From the NCBI GenBank assembly GCA_038748065.1, contig JBCDJG010000021.1:17013-81012 (forward strand): a stretch of DNA of 64,000 nucleotides, given 5' to 3'. Origin of the DNA: JBCDJG01 sp038748065 (GTDB lineage: Bacteria; Pseudomonadota; Gammaproteobacteria; Pseudomonadales; Halieaceae). Under the pieces are notes generated by a model that ran no database searches, had not been told where the DNA came from, and worked only from the letters and a program-made list of their open reading frames with translations. Numbering within the stretch: the stretch's first letter is position 1; each line of letters opens with the position of its first letter. Both the position numbers and the translations under genes were made by a program. Positions 8,685 to 16,737 of this stretch are shown piece after piece.

Positions 8685-9554
8685 ATGACCGCGTCGCCCA
8701 CGACACTTTTGGCTTTCTACGCACTGGCGATAGCGATCTCTTCCATCATTGGTGGCTTGTTGCCCAACTGGCTGCGTATGACCCACACGCGCACGCAACT
8801 GGTCATGAGCTTCGTATCAGGTTTTCTGCTCGCCATCGCCGTTTATCATCTTGTGCCCCACAGCCTCATATTTGTTGGTACTCCAGACGCCGCCGACGTG
8901 GTTGCCTGGTGGTTGATGCTGGGCCTCGTGGGTATGTTTCTACTGCTGCGTCTGTTCCAGTTTCATCAGCATGACTTTTCACTGCAGGGTAGCGATGGCA
9001 GCGGCGATAAGCCGGTGCATGGCCTCAGCTGGATGGGTATTGCTTTGGGGCTGAGTCTGCATACCCTGATTGATGGCGTGGCTTTGGGCGCCGCCGTGCT
9101 CGGCGCTTCGAGCTCAGCCACCGTAGGGCTGCTCGGATTTGGCGTTTTTCTGGCCATCGTTTTGCATAAGCCCCTGGATGCAATGTCGCTGACCATGGTG
9201 ATGGCAGCGGGCGGGTGGGGGCGCTCAGCCCGCTTTAGCGTCAATGTGCTTTTTGCGATGCTGTGCCCGCTGGGCGCACTGCTGTTTTTCTTCGGTGTCG
9301 GGGCTTTGGAGGTCGATAGCGAACCCATCGTGGGTAGCACTCTAGCCTTCGCGGCGGGCGCCTTTATCTGCATTGCGTTAAGTGACCTTCTGCCTGAGGT
9401 GCACTTTCACAGCCACGACCGCGGCAAATTAGTGCTGGCACTGTTTGCGGGTATGGCACTAGCCTGGTCTATTGGCGCGGTGGAACCCGAAGGCAGTCAC
9501 CGCGCACCGCCGGACAGGGTCGATTATCATCAAGTCGAAGACGGACACTTCTAA
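8685..9554 (+). CDS. ZIP family metal transporter
   Basis: 289 residues, eight predicted membrane segments. ZIP metal-site motifs are clear: HTLIDGVALGAA in helix IV and HKPLDAMSL in helix V. Histidine-rich loops (FQFHQHD; EVHFHSHDRGK) and a His-containing C-tail fit divalent metal handling. ZIP proteins move zinc, iron or manganese into the cytoplasm. It lies 17 bp upstream of an ICMT-like methyltransferase gene and may be co-transcribed with it. Confidence 0.9.
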   Translation: MTASPTTLLAFYALAIAISSIIGGLLPNWLRMTHTRTQLVMSFVSGFLLAIAVYHLVPHSLIFVGTPDAADVVAWWLMLGLVGMFLLLRLFQFHQHDFSLQGSDGSGDKPVHGLSWMGIALGLSLHTLIDGVALGAAVLGASSSATVGLLGFGVFLAIVLHKPLDAMSLTMVMAAGGWGRSARFSVNVLFAMLCPLGALLFFFGVGALEVDSEPIVGSTLAFAAGAFICIALSDLLPEVHFHSHDRGKLVLALFAGMALAWSIGAVEPEGSHRAPPDRVDYHQVEDGHF

Positions 9555-9571
9555 CATCACGAGGACGCTAG

Positions 9572-10027
9572 ATGAGCACACCCCGGCGCGTTATTTACCC
9601 ACCTATCTGGCTGGTTTTCGGCATTATCGCCATCTTTTCGCTGAATGAGTTCATGCCCGGCTCGCGCTTCACTGGCCTCGGCAGCCAGGCCATTGGAGGT
9701 GCGATCATGGTGGCGGGACTGGCGCTGCTGGTTTACGCGGGTGGCCTGTTCAAAAAAGCTGAGACAGATCTAGTGCCCTTCAAAAACGTCACCGCGCTGG
9801 TTACAACCGGAGTTTACAGCTTCAGCCGTAACCCGATGTATCTCGGTATGACACTGGTGCTATTGGGCACTGCTATCACGGTCGGGGCGACCATGGCCCT
9901 GCTGGTACCACCTGTGTTTGTGGCTATCATTGAGTGGCGCTTTATCCGGCCGGAAGAGAGGATGCTGCTTGAGCTGTTCCCGGAGGAGTTTTCTGCGTAC
10001 TGCCAGAAGGTGCGCCGTTGGCTGTGA
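9572..10027 (+). CDS. ICMT/phospholipid methyltransferase-like membrane protein
   Basis: 151 residues with four hydrophobic helices. The C-terminal half contains the isoprenylcysteine carboxyl methyltransferase signature: GVYSFSRNPMYLGM, then WRFIRPEERMLLELF and EFSAYCQKVRRWL, which form the SAM-binding region in this superfamily. Bacterial members methylate unknown lipid or small-molecule substrates. Convergent with, and directly abutting, the rhodanese gene (stop at 10027, next stop at 10028). Confidence 0.88.
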   Translation: MSTPRRVIYPPIWLVFGIIAIFSLNEFMPGSRFTGLGSQAIGGAIMVAGLALLVYAGGLFKKAETDLVPFKNVTALVTTGVYSFSRNPMYLGMTLVLLGTAITVGATMALLVPPVFVAIIEWRFIRPEERMLLELFPEEFSAYCQKVRRWL

Positions 10028-10351
10028 TCAATTCTCGCCGGCAAGCTGGCGGGCGTCATCAAGGCCGCCTGCATTCACCGTAGCGGTATAGCCCGCGGCT
10101 TGCAGCGTTTCCTGAGCCCGCCCAGCGCGGCCACCAGCGCCGCAATACAGATAGATGGGACGGTCTTTCTCAAGGCCGAGTTCAGCCACGCCTTTCTCGA
10201 TACCACCCCACGGTATGCGCACAGCGCCTGCCACGTGACCCGCGTTAAATTCCTGTGCCGTGCGCACGTCGATCCAAACGGCGTCGGCGGGTACTTCTGC
10301 GAATGCCTTAAGCGTTGATGCCAGCAGCAAGCAGGTCAGTAGTCGTTTCAT
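10028..10351 (-). CDS. periplasmic single-domain rhodanese
   Basis: 107 residues from ATG 10351. Signal peptide (RLLTCLLLASTLKAFA), then one rhodanese domain: VWIDVRTAQEFNAGHVAGA and the active-site loop LYCGAGGRAGRA with nucleophile Cys. Expected to carry persulfide sulfur in the periplasm. The first 44 bases overlap the end of hemH in another frame, so it is likely translated by coupling to ferrochelatase. Confidence 0.87.
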   Translation of the reverse strand: MKRLLTCLLLASTLKAFAEVPADAVWIDVRTAQEFNAGHVAGAVRIPWGGIEKGVAELGLEKDRPIYLYCGAGGRAGRAQETLQAAGYTATVNAGGLDDARQLAGEN

Positions 10352-11399
10352 GCACGTCGATCTCGGCGATGTCGGGCAGCCAGCCGGCGGCATTGTCGCG
10401 CACCAGCTCTGTCAACATTTCAATATGGGCGGCGCTGTCGTTCAGGCAGGGTATGTACTCATAGCGTTCTCCGCCGGCTTCAAGGAAGTAGTCGCGATTC
10501 TCCATGGCGATCTCTTCAATCGTCTCCAGACAGTCGGAGGAGAATCCCGGGCAGATAACCTGTACCGATTTAACCCCCTGTGCCGGTAACTCGCTCAACG
10601 TTTCGTCCGTATACGGCTTCAGCCACTCCTCGTTGCCAAAGCGAGACTGGAAGCAGACGAGATAGTCTTCCTCGCCGAGCCCTAGCATTTCCGCCAGAAG
10701 CCGCGTCGTTTTGTGGCACTCGCAGTAGTAGGGATCGCCGGCTTCCAGGTAGCGCTTCGGTGCCCCGTGATAAGACAGCAGGAGTTTGTCGGCCCTGCCG
10801 TGCGACTGCCAATGTGAGAGGATCGATGCGCCCAGTGCAGCAATGTAGGCGTGATGGTCGTGGTAGTGGCTGACAATGCGCAAATCCGGTAACCAGCGCC
10901 GCTGCTTGAAGGCTTCGCTCACGGCGTCAAAGGTGGACGCCGTCGTGGGTGCCGCATACTGCGGGAACAAAGGTATGACCAGTAATTGCCTCGCGCCGCG
11001 ATCGAGCAGTCGCTGGATGCCGGCATCGATGGATGGTTCGCCGTAGCGCATGGCGAAGTCAACCAGCACACGATCACCATAAAGGGAGGACAGGCGAGCC
11101 TGCGTGGCTTCCGCCTGCAGGCGCGTGTTAATCAACAACGGTGACCCTTCTTCAGTCCATACCTCTTCATAGGCTTTCGCGGATTTTGCGGGTCGCACGT
11201 TGAGAATAATGCCGTTCAGGATCAGCCACCACAGCACGCGCGGAATTTCGACCACGCGAGGGTCGGACAGGAACTGTTTCAGGTAGGGCCTGAGCGCCGC
11301 CTTGGTGGGCGCAGCTGGGGTCCCAAGATTGGTCAGCAGCACACCGATTCTCGGGGTGAAGCCGTCGTGGTCGAAGTCTTTTGTGCCGATATATGCCAT
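10308..11399 (-). CDS. hemH: ferrochelatase
   Basis: 363 residues from ATG 11399, full length. Inserts Fe2+ into protoporphyrin IX in the last step of haem b synthesis. Family features: GVLLTNLGTP at 19-28, metal-site His211 in LLSYHGAPKRY, YYCECHKT, QSRFGNEEWLKPYT and CPGFSSDCLETIEEI. A CxC-type pair (CEC) lies where some ferrochelatases have redox-active or cluster cysteines. The end of the gene overlaps the downstream rhodanese start by 44 bp. Likely cytoplasmic or peripheral to the membrane. Confidence 0.97.
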   Translation of the reverse strand: MAYIGTKDFDHDGFTPRIGVLLTNLGTPAAPTKAALRPYLKQFLSDPRVVEIPRVLWWLILNGIILNVRPAKSAKAYEEVWTEEGSPLLINTRLQAEATQARLSSLYGDRVLVDFAMRYGEPSIDAGIQRLLDRGARQLLVIPLFPQYAAPTTASTFDAVSEAFKQRRWLPDLRIVSHYHDHHAYIAALGASILSHWQSHGRADKLLLSYHGAPKRYLEAGDPYYCECHKTTRLLAEMLGLGEEDYLVCFQSRFGNEEWLKPYTDETLSELPAQGVKSVQVICPGFSSDCLETIEEIAMENRDYFLEAGGERYEYIPCLNDSAAHIEMLTELVRDNAAGWLPDIAEIDVHETTTDLLAAGINA

Positions 11400-11608
11400 G
11401 GTCAAATACTATACGCGAGGGAGGTGTGCGCGGACTACCGCGAATCGTGTCAATCCTCGTCATGCGAAAGGACTGTTCAAACTGTCCGGTCCACGTCTGC
11501 ATGGCAGACATGCTGCGCCGCACGATGCTATGGTTAAGAGCTGCAGACCCGCCGGAGAGCGCGTGCAAAAAACACGGGCTCCAGGGCGCAATAAAAGGAC
11601 ACAGAAAA

Positions 11609-12409
11609 ATGGCTTTGTTGGATAAGTTCAGGATGGATGGTCAGGTCGCCCTAGTGACAGGCGCTGGCAAGGGTATCGGCGCCGGTATCGCCGAAGCCCT
11701 GGCCGAGCAGGGTGCTGCCGTGGTGCTTTCTGCACGCACGGCAGGTGATCTTGAGACCGTAGCCGGGCGCATCCGCGATGCGGGTGGCAAGGCGCTCGTG
11801 GTGCCCGCAGACGTACTTGAGCTGGACAAGCTGCCGGGCCTTGTGGATGCGGCGTTCGATGAGTATGGGCGCCTGGACATTCTGGTGAATAACGCCGGCG
11901 GATTTCCGCCCATGCCGGCAGCTGATACCCGCGTTGACCAGTTCGAATGGGCAATGCGTTTCAATGTTACGACCGCCTTTGAGCTTTCCCGGATTAGCGC
12001 ACCGCGCATGGTCGAGACGTCCGGCAGCGGCTGTATTTTGAATATCTCTTCCGTGGCGGGCCAATACCCCACGCCCTGGTTTTCGGCCTATGGCACGGCC
12101 AAAGGTGCCTTGAGTATCCTCACCCGCGAGATGGCGCAGGAGTATGCGCCCAAAGTTCGCGTCAACGCGATCGGCGTTGGCTCCACGAAGACGGATGCCT
12201 TGAACACCGTGCTCAATGATGAGATTGAGCAAACCATGGTCGACCTGACGCCAATGGCCAGGCTGGGTGAGGTTGAGGACATCGCTCTGGGAGCCCTGTA
12301 TCTGTGTTCGCCGGCGGCCAGCTATGTGACCGGCGAGGTTCTGGGTATCAATGGCGGCATGGTGCGCCTGAATATGGAGATGCCGCGCGCCTTTGGGGGC
12401 ATGGGCTAG
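11609..12409 (+). CDS. SDR family oxidoreductase
   Basis: 266 residues from ATG 11609, preceded by AAAAGGAC; the frame stays open about 75 codons further upstream without homology. Complete classical SDR: TGAGKGIGAGI (18-28), NNAGG (95-99), Ser148, and Tyr161/Lys165 in YGTAK. The C-terminal GEVLGINGGMV is typical of 7-alpha-hydroxysteroid-dehydrogenase-like and FabG-like enzymes. It heads a run of acyl-CoA dehydrogenase genes, so a beta-hydroxyacyl or alicyclic alcohol substrate is plausible (inference). The 209-bp upstream gap contains a small inverted repeat at 11495-11509 (GTCTGC/GCAGAC). Confidence 0.9.
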   Translation: MALLDKFRMDGQVALVTGAGKGIGAGIAEALAEQGAAVVLSARTAGDLETVAGRIRDAGGKALVVPADVLELDKLPGLVDAAFDEYGRLDILVNNAGGFPPMPAADTRVDQFEWAMRFNVTTAFELSRISAPRMVETSGSGCILNISSVAGQYPTPWFSAYGTAKGALSILTREMAQEYAPKVRVNAIGVGSTKTDALNTVLNDEIEQTMVDLTPMARLGEVEDIALGALYLCSPAASYVTGEVLGINGGMVRLNMEMPRAFGGMG

Positions 12410-12537
12410 GTCCCGGCGAGCCGCCAAGCTCCCCTGAGTGGGTGTCACCGCATCGCAACTGGATGGCGCGGGAGCGCAAGCGGCGCAGTTCGCCCTGCTC
12501 TAACATTTTGGCTCCCTGAAGCGCTTGGAGATCAACG

Positions 12538-13710
12538 GTGTCCCTGGACTTTGACAGTGCTCGTCTGCCCAATCCTCACGTCACCGAGGAGCACGAAGCG
12601 TGGCGGACACAGCTACGCCGTTTTATTGATACCGAAGTTATGCCCTATGCCGATGACTGGGACGAGCAGGGAGATCTGCCGGCGGAACTTTGGCCAAAAG
12701 CGGCAGCGGTAGGATTGTTGGGCCTTGGCTATCCGGAGGTTTACGGTGGCACCCTCGACGGCATTGATTCCTGGCATGGGTGGATTACCAATGAAGAACT
12801 GGCGCGCGTTGGCGTCGGGGGCGTGTCTGCCACGCTCATGGTGCACAGCATTGGTTTGCCGCCCGTTATCAACTGGGGCTCTGATGAAATGAAACAGGAA
12901 GTGGCGCCGCCGGTTCTGGCCGGTGAGAAGAACATCTCCCTGGGCATCACCGAGCCAGGCGGTGGCTCTGATGTTGCCCATATCACCACCACGGCCGTGC
13001 GCGATGGCGACGATTTCATCGTCAATGGCTCGAAAACCTACATTACTGGCGGTATGCGTGCTGACTGGGTTTCGACGGCTGTTCGCACCGGTGGCGAAGG
13101 TGGCCGAGGCGTATCCATGCTGCTGATTCCCACAGACAGTGAGGGTTTTACGCGCACGCGCCTGGACCGCAAGCAGGGTTGGTGGTGCTCGGACACCGCT
13201 ACGCTGTATTTCGACAATGTCAGAGTGCCTGCCAAGAACCTGATCGGCGAGGAAAATAAAGGCTTTCTCGTTATCATGACGAACTTTAATGGCGAGCGCA
13301 TGGCGATGGCTGCGGGCATGGAAGCCAAAGCCCGAGTTTGCCTCGAGGAGGCTGTGAACTGGGCGCGCGACCGCAGCACGTTTGGCAAGCGCTTGGCCGA
13401 CCACCAGGTTATCAGGCACAAGATCGCCATGATGAAACAGAAAATTAACGCGACACAGGCCTACATACGGGCCTGCTATGAAACGATAGAGGCCGGCAAT
13501 CCAGACCCCGGCGATATCGCCATGTTGAAGGTACAGGCCAGTGAAACCCTGGAGTTCTGCGCGCGCGAGGCGATGCAGATACTCGGTGGCATTGGGTACA
13601 TGCGAGGTAACCGTGTCGAGCGGATCTACCGCGAGGTGCGAGTCAATGCGATTGGCGGTGGCTCGGAAGAAATAATGCGTGATCTGGCATCACGGCAATA
13701 CGGGCTGTAA
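12538..13710 (+). CDS. acyl-CoA dehydrogenase
   Basis: 390 residues. GTG start at 12538 with TTGGAG seven bases ahead. Full acyl-CoA dehydrogenase architecture: N-terminal helices, GITEPGGGSDVAH flavin-loop motif, FIVNGSKTYITGG, C-terminal RDRSTFGKRLADHQ and QILGGIGYMRGNRVER. The position of the medium-chain-type catalytic Glu (YEGT) reads IGGGSEEIM here, so the base must come from elsewhere, as in isovaleryl and some steroid-type members. Introduces the alpha-beta double bond in an acyl-CoA, passing electrons to ETF. First of three such genes in this block, followed after two bases by a GST. Confidence 0.93.
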   Translation: MSLDFDSARLPNPHVTEEHEAWRTQLRRFIDTEVMPYADDWDEQGDLPAELWPKAAAVGLLGLGYPEVYGGTLDGIDSWHGWITNEELARVGVGGVSATLMVHSIGLPPVINWGSDEMKQEVAPPVLAGEKNISLGITEPGGGSDVAHITTTAVRDGDDFIVNGSKTYITGGMRADWVSTAVRTGGEGGRGVSMLLIPTDSEGFTRTRLDRKQGWWCSDTATLYFDNVRVPAKNLIGEENKGFLVIMTNFNGERMAMAAGMEAKARVCLEEAVNWARDRSTFGKRLADHQVIRHKIAMMKQKINATQAYIRACYETIEAGNPDPGDIAMLKVQASETLEFCAREAMQILGGIGYMRGNRVERIYREVRVNAIGGGSEEIMRDLASRQYGL

Positions 13711-13712
13711 TC

Positions 13713-14345
13713 ATGAAACTGTGGCACTGTCATAGCGCGCGTTCACTCAGGCCCCTCTGGGCGCTGGAAGAAATGGGGCTCGATTATGAGCTCGTCATTC
13801 TGCCCTTTCCGCCGCGAATATTTCAGCCCGAGTATCTTCAAGAGAACAGCCTCGGGACTATTCCCTACTTCATAGATGGCAAGACCTCTATGACCGAATC
13901 GAGTGCGATCTGTCAGTATCTCGTTGATCGCCATGAACAGTGGGACTTCGGCTTGAAGCCCGACCACTCGGAGTATGGGAACTACCTGAGCTGGCTGCAT
14001 CATGCCGATGCAACACTGACTTTTCCGCAAACCATTCGCATGCGGTACTACTTCCTCGAGCCGATACCTGAAAAACAAGCGGTGGCCGACGATTACAGCA
14101 AGTGGTTTATCGCGCGGCTGCGCAGGCTGAACGCGCATCTTGAGAATCATGACTATCTTGTTGACAACCGCTTTACGGTTGCCGATATCGCTATTGGCTA
14201 TGCTTTGCACCTTGGGACGCAGCTGGGCACCGGCGAGTTTTATAAGCCGCAGACCCGTGCCTACCTGGATCGGCTGCGAGAGCGCCCGGCTTTCCAGCGG
14301 GCCAATGGTCTTGGCGAGCCGATGCGGTTGCCCGAACAGGAGTAG
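13713..14345 (+). CDS. glutathione S-transferase family protein
   Basis: 210 residues, normal GST length. N-terminal thioredoxin-like domain KLWHCHSARSLRPLWALEEM with the GSH-binding SSA motif in MTESSAICQYL, then the all-helical C-domain with YLVDNRFTVADIAIGYAL. It sits between two acyl-CoA dehydrogenase genes with gaps of 2 and 3 bp, so it is co-transcribed. A role in conjugating or isomerising a catabolic intermediate is inference. Confidence 0.92.
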   Translation: MKLWHCHSARSLRPLWALEEMGLDYELVILPFPPRIFQPEYLQENSLGTIPYFIDGKTSMTESSAICQYLVDRHEQWDFGLKPDHSEYGNYLSWLHHADATLTFPQTIRMRYYFLEPIPEKQAVADDYSKWFIARLRRLNAHLENHDYLVDNRFTVADIAIGYALHLGTQLGTGEFYKPQTRAYLDRLRERPAFQRANGLGEPMRLPEQE

Positions 14346-14348
14346 ACG

Positions 14349-15551
14349 ATGAGCGTTGATGCGAAGGAACTGGCTGAGTTTCGCCAACAGGCATTCCATT
14401 GGATGCAGGAAAATAAGCCAGCAGACCCAGGCTTTCTGCTGCCGCAGACCTTCATGGAAGTAGGAAACGAGCAGCAGCTGGAATTTCTGCGCGAGTGGCA
14501 GCATAAGCTTTGGAGCAACGGCTACCTCGGACTAGCCTGGCCCAAGGCCTATGGTGGTGGAGGCCTTGATCCCGCATTTCAAAGCGCTGCTGATGCCGCC
14601 ATGCGCGAGTGCAATGTGCCGATCTGCTTCAATATCATTGGACTGGGTTGGGCCGGTCCCCTGATCAACGACATTGGCACCGAAGAAGAAAAGGAAAAGT
14701 ACCTTAAGCGCATTCTCAGCGGCGAAGACATCTGGTGCCAGGGCTTCTCTGAGCCAGACCATGGCTCGGACCTGGGTAACGCGCAGACTCGCGCCGTGCG
14801 CGACGGTGACGAGTACGTAATCAATGGCCAGAAAATCTGGACCACCATGGGCAACTTTGCTCGCTACATGATCCTGCTGGCCCGGACGAATCCCGAGGCT
14901 GAGCGCAAGTATGACGGCCTGTCTTTTTTCCTGGCACCTATGGATGTGCCCGGCATAGAGACGCGGCCAATTCGCAAGCTGACGGGCGAGTTCGGCTTTA
15001 CTGAGACCTTTTTCAATGACGCACGAATCGGCGCCGAATGCCTGATGGGCGAAGAGGGGCAGGGCTGGCGTATCGCTATGCAAACGCTGCAGTACGAGCG
15101 CGGCGCAGAAGCTGGTTCTGCCGGCGGGCTAATGATGGTGCGTTTGATCATCGACGATATGCTGGCCTCCCTCGAAGGCATAAAGCGTGATGGCTCGCCG
15201 GTACTGGAGGATCCGGTTGTGCGTGACGAGCTGGTACAGCTGATTATGGAAGAGAAGGCGATCCGGCTCGGTGAGCGCCGATCCCATATTCAGGCGCTCA
15301 CAACGGACTATCCGCACTCGTTGCCCTTGTCACATAAATATCGAAGCACTGAGCACACGCGTCGCATGCGTCAGTTTGGTATTGGCCTGCAGGGCCCAGC
15401 AGGCGGCCTCTACGTGGGTGATGAAGCTGCTCGACAGGGTGGTTTCTGGCAGCGCGCCTACCTTAACAGCTTCTCCGCCACGATCGGTGGAGGCACCAGC
15501 CAGGTGCAGGCCAACATTGTCGCCGAGCACATTCTCGGCTTGCCGAAGTAG
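14349..15551 (+). CDS. acyl-CoA dehydrogenase (large-subunit type)
   Basis: 400 residues, complete. QGFSEPDHGSDLGNAQT flavin loop, INGQKIWTTMGNFARY, and GFTETFFNDARI. The C-terminus reads FSATIGGGTSQVQANIV; the catalytic-Glu position of MCAD holds Gly. Together with the next gene (8-bp gap) it forms a large/small pair like the heterotetrameric dehydrogenases known from steroid side-chain catabolism (ChsE-type, family knowledge). That the two products form one complex is inference. Confidence 0.92.
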   Translation: MSVDAKELAEFRQQAFHWMQENKPADPGFLLPQTFMEVGNEQQLEFLREWQHKLWSNGYLGLAWPKAYGGGGLDPAFQSAADAAMRECNVPICFNIIGLGWAGPLINDIGTEEEKEKYLKRILSGEDIWCQGFSEPDHGSDLGNAQTRAVRDGDEYVINGQKIWTTMGNFARYMILLARTNPEAERKYDGLSFFLAPMDVPGIETRPIRKLTGEFGFTETFFNDARIGAECLMGEEGQGWRIAMQTLQYERGAEAGSAGGLMMVRLIIDDMLASLEGIKRDGSPVLEDPVVRDELVQLIMEEKAIRLGERRSHIQALTTDYPHSLPLSHKYRSTEHTRRMRQFGIGLQGPAGGLYVGDEAARQGGFWQRAYLNSFSATIGGGTSQVQANIVAEHILGLPK

Positions 15552-15559
15552 GGGGCCTT

Positions 15560-16696
15560 ATGTCTGTGAGCGGAAATGTTGAACTGCGCTTCAGTGAGGA
15601 GCAGGCCATGCTGCTGGATGTGGCGCGTGAGTTCTGTCGGGATCGCTCGCCCATGGCGGCGGTGCGCGAGCAGTTGGAAACCGAAGCGGGCTTTGATGCA
15701 GGTCTGTGGGATGAGATGGTGGGCCTCGGCTGGACCGGCATCGCGCTGCCAGAGGCCTACGGCGGTGCCGGGCTCGATGTTGGCAGCGTCGTACCCGTGT
15801 TAGAGAGTATGGGCCGAGCTATGCTCGGCACGCCGCTGCTGAGTTCAACGCTGGCGGCGCAGCTAATCCTGCGCGCGGGCACGGAAGCCCAGCGTGATGC
15901 ACTGTTACCAGAGCTCGCTGCAGGCGCCCCGGCAACGGTGGCGCTGCTGGAGGGGGGCGATTGGGGAGCGGCCACGCCACAGTGCTCGCTGGATGCCGAT
16001 GGCTACCTCAGCGGTGAGAAAGAGATGGTCTGTGACGCGCGAGCAGCCCGCTGGTTTGCCGTGAGCGTGAGCGCACCTGAGGGTCTCGCGATTGCGCTGG
16101 TAAATGCCGATCAACTGCGCGAAGGCACGCTGCGAGAGCACACCCTGATTGATCAGACGCGACGCGCTGCCAGCGTCGATTTCACGGGTGTGCGGGTGCC
16201 CCCTTCGCATATTCTGAGCGGCACTGCAGCCGCTGCGGCACTCAGGGACGCGCTGCTACTGGGCGCCCTGCTGACGGCGGCCGAGGCGACGGGCAGCACG
16301 GCAGCCTGTCTGGATACCACGGTGGATTACCTCAAGACCCGGAAGCAGTTTGGCAAGCTGATCGGCTCCTACCAGGCACTCAAACACCCCTGTGTCGATA
16401 TTCTCTGTGATGTCGATTCCGCTCGCTCTTTTCTTTATCACGCGGCTACGCTGGTCAATGATGGGCCTCTTAGCCAAGACGCTGAAATTGCCTGCCGCAT
16501 GGCCAAGGCGCATGCGACTGAGGCCCTGCTGTATGCCGGTGACCGGTCTGTGCAGTTTCATGGTGGCATGGGCTTCACCTACGAGTGCGACGCGTCTTTG
16601 TTTGTTCGTCGCGCCCAGTGGTCGCGCCAGCAGTTTGGCGACGCGCTGCATCATCGCAAGCGGCTTGCGGGCCTGCTGCTGGATGGCATCGACTGA
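15560..16696 (+). CDS. acyl-CoA dehydrogenase (small-subunit type)
   Basis: 378 residues. N-terminal ELRFSEEQAMLLDVAREF, the middle GLGWTGIALPEAYGGAG, and C-terminal TRKQFGKLIGSYQALKH and QFHGGMGFTYECD are all family signatures. The middle domain is short and lacks the S-D substrate loop of the large partners, a feature of beta-type partners in alpha2beta2 acyl-CoA dehydrogenases. Eight bases separate it from the larger paralogue upstream. Confidence 0.9.
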   Translation: MSVSGNVELRFSEEQAMLLDVAREFCRDRSPMAAVREQLETEAGFDAGLWDEMVGLGWTGIALPEAYGGAGLDVGSVVPVLESMGRAMLGTPLLSSTLAAQLILRAGTEAQRDALLPELAAGAPATVALLEGGDWGAATPQCSLDADGYLSGEKEMVCDARAARWFAVSVSAPEGLAIALVNADQLREGTLREHTLIDQTRRAASVDFTGVRVPPSHILSGTAAAAALRDALLLGALLTAAEATGSTAACLDTTVDYLKTRKQFGKLIGSYQALKHPCVDILCDVDSARSFLYHAATLVNDGPLSQDAEIACRMAKAHATEALLYAGDRSVQFHGGMGFTYECDASLFVRRAQWSRQQFGDALHHRKRLAGLLLDGID

Positions 16697-16721
16697 TGCA
16701 GTGATCCGAGGCGCCGCCGAT

Positions 16722-16735
16722 AGACTATATAGTCT
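16722..16735. promoter_or_regulatory. perfect 14-bp palindrome at ABC1-kinase start
   Basis: AGACTATATAGTCT is self-complementary over all 14 bases and ends two bases before the ATG at 16738, taking the place where a ribosome-binding site would be. It could be an operator overlapping a TATATAGT-like -10 element, with the message starting at or near the AUG. Function is inference. Confidence 0.4.
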
Positions 16736-16737
16736 CT

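Noticed and set aside
11495..11509. Inverted repeat GTCTGC-ATG-GCAGAC as an operator
   Set aside because: Only six-base arms and no second copy or promoter context; could be chance.
11381..11608. Upstream extension of the SDR frame by 76 codons
   Set aside because: The SDR fold starts at MALLDKF with a ribosome-binding site; the extension overlaps the hemH promoter and looks non-coding.
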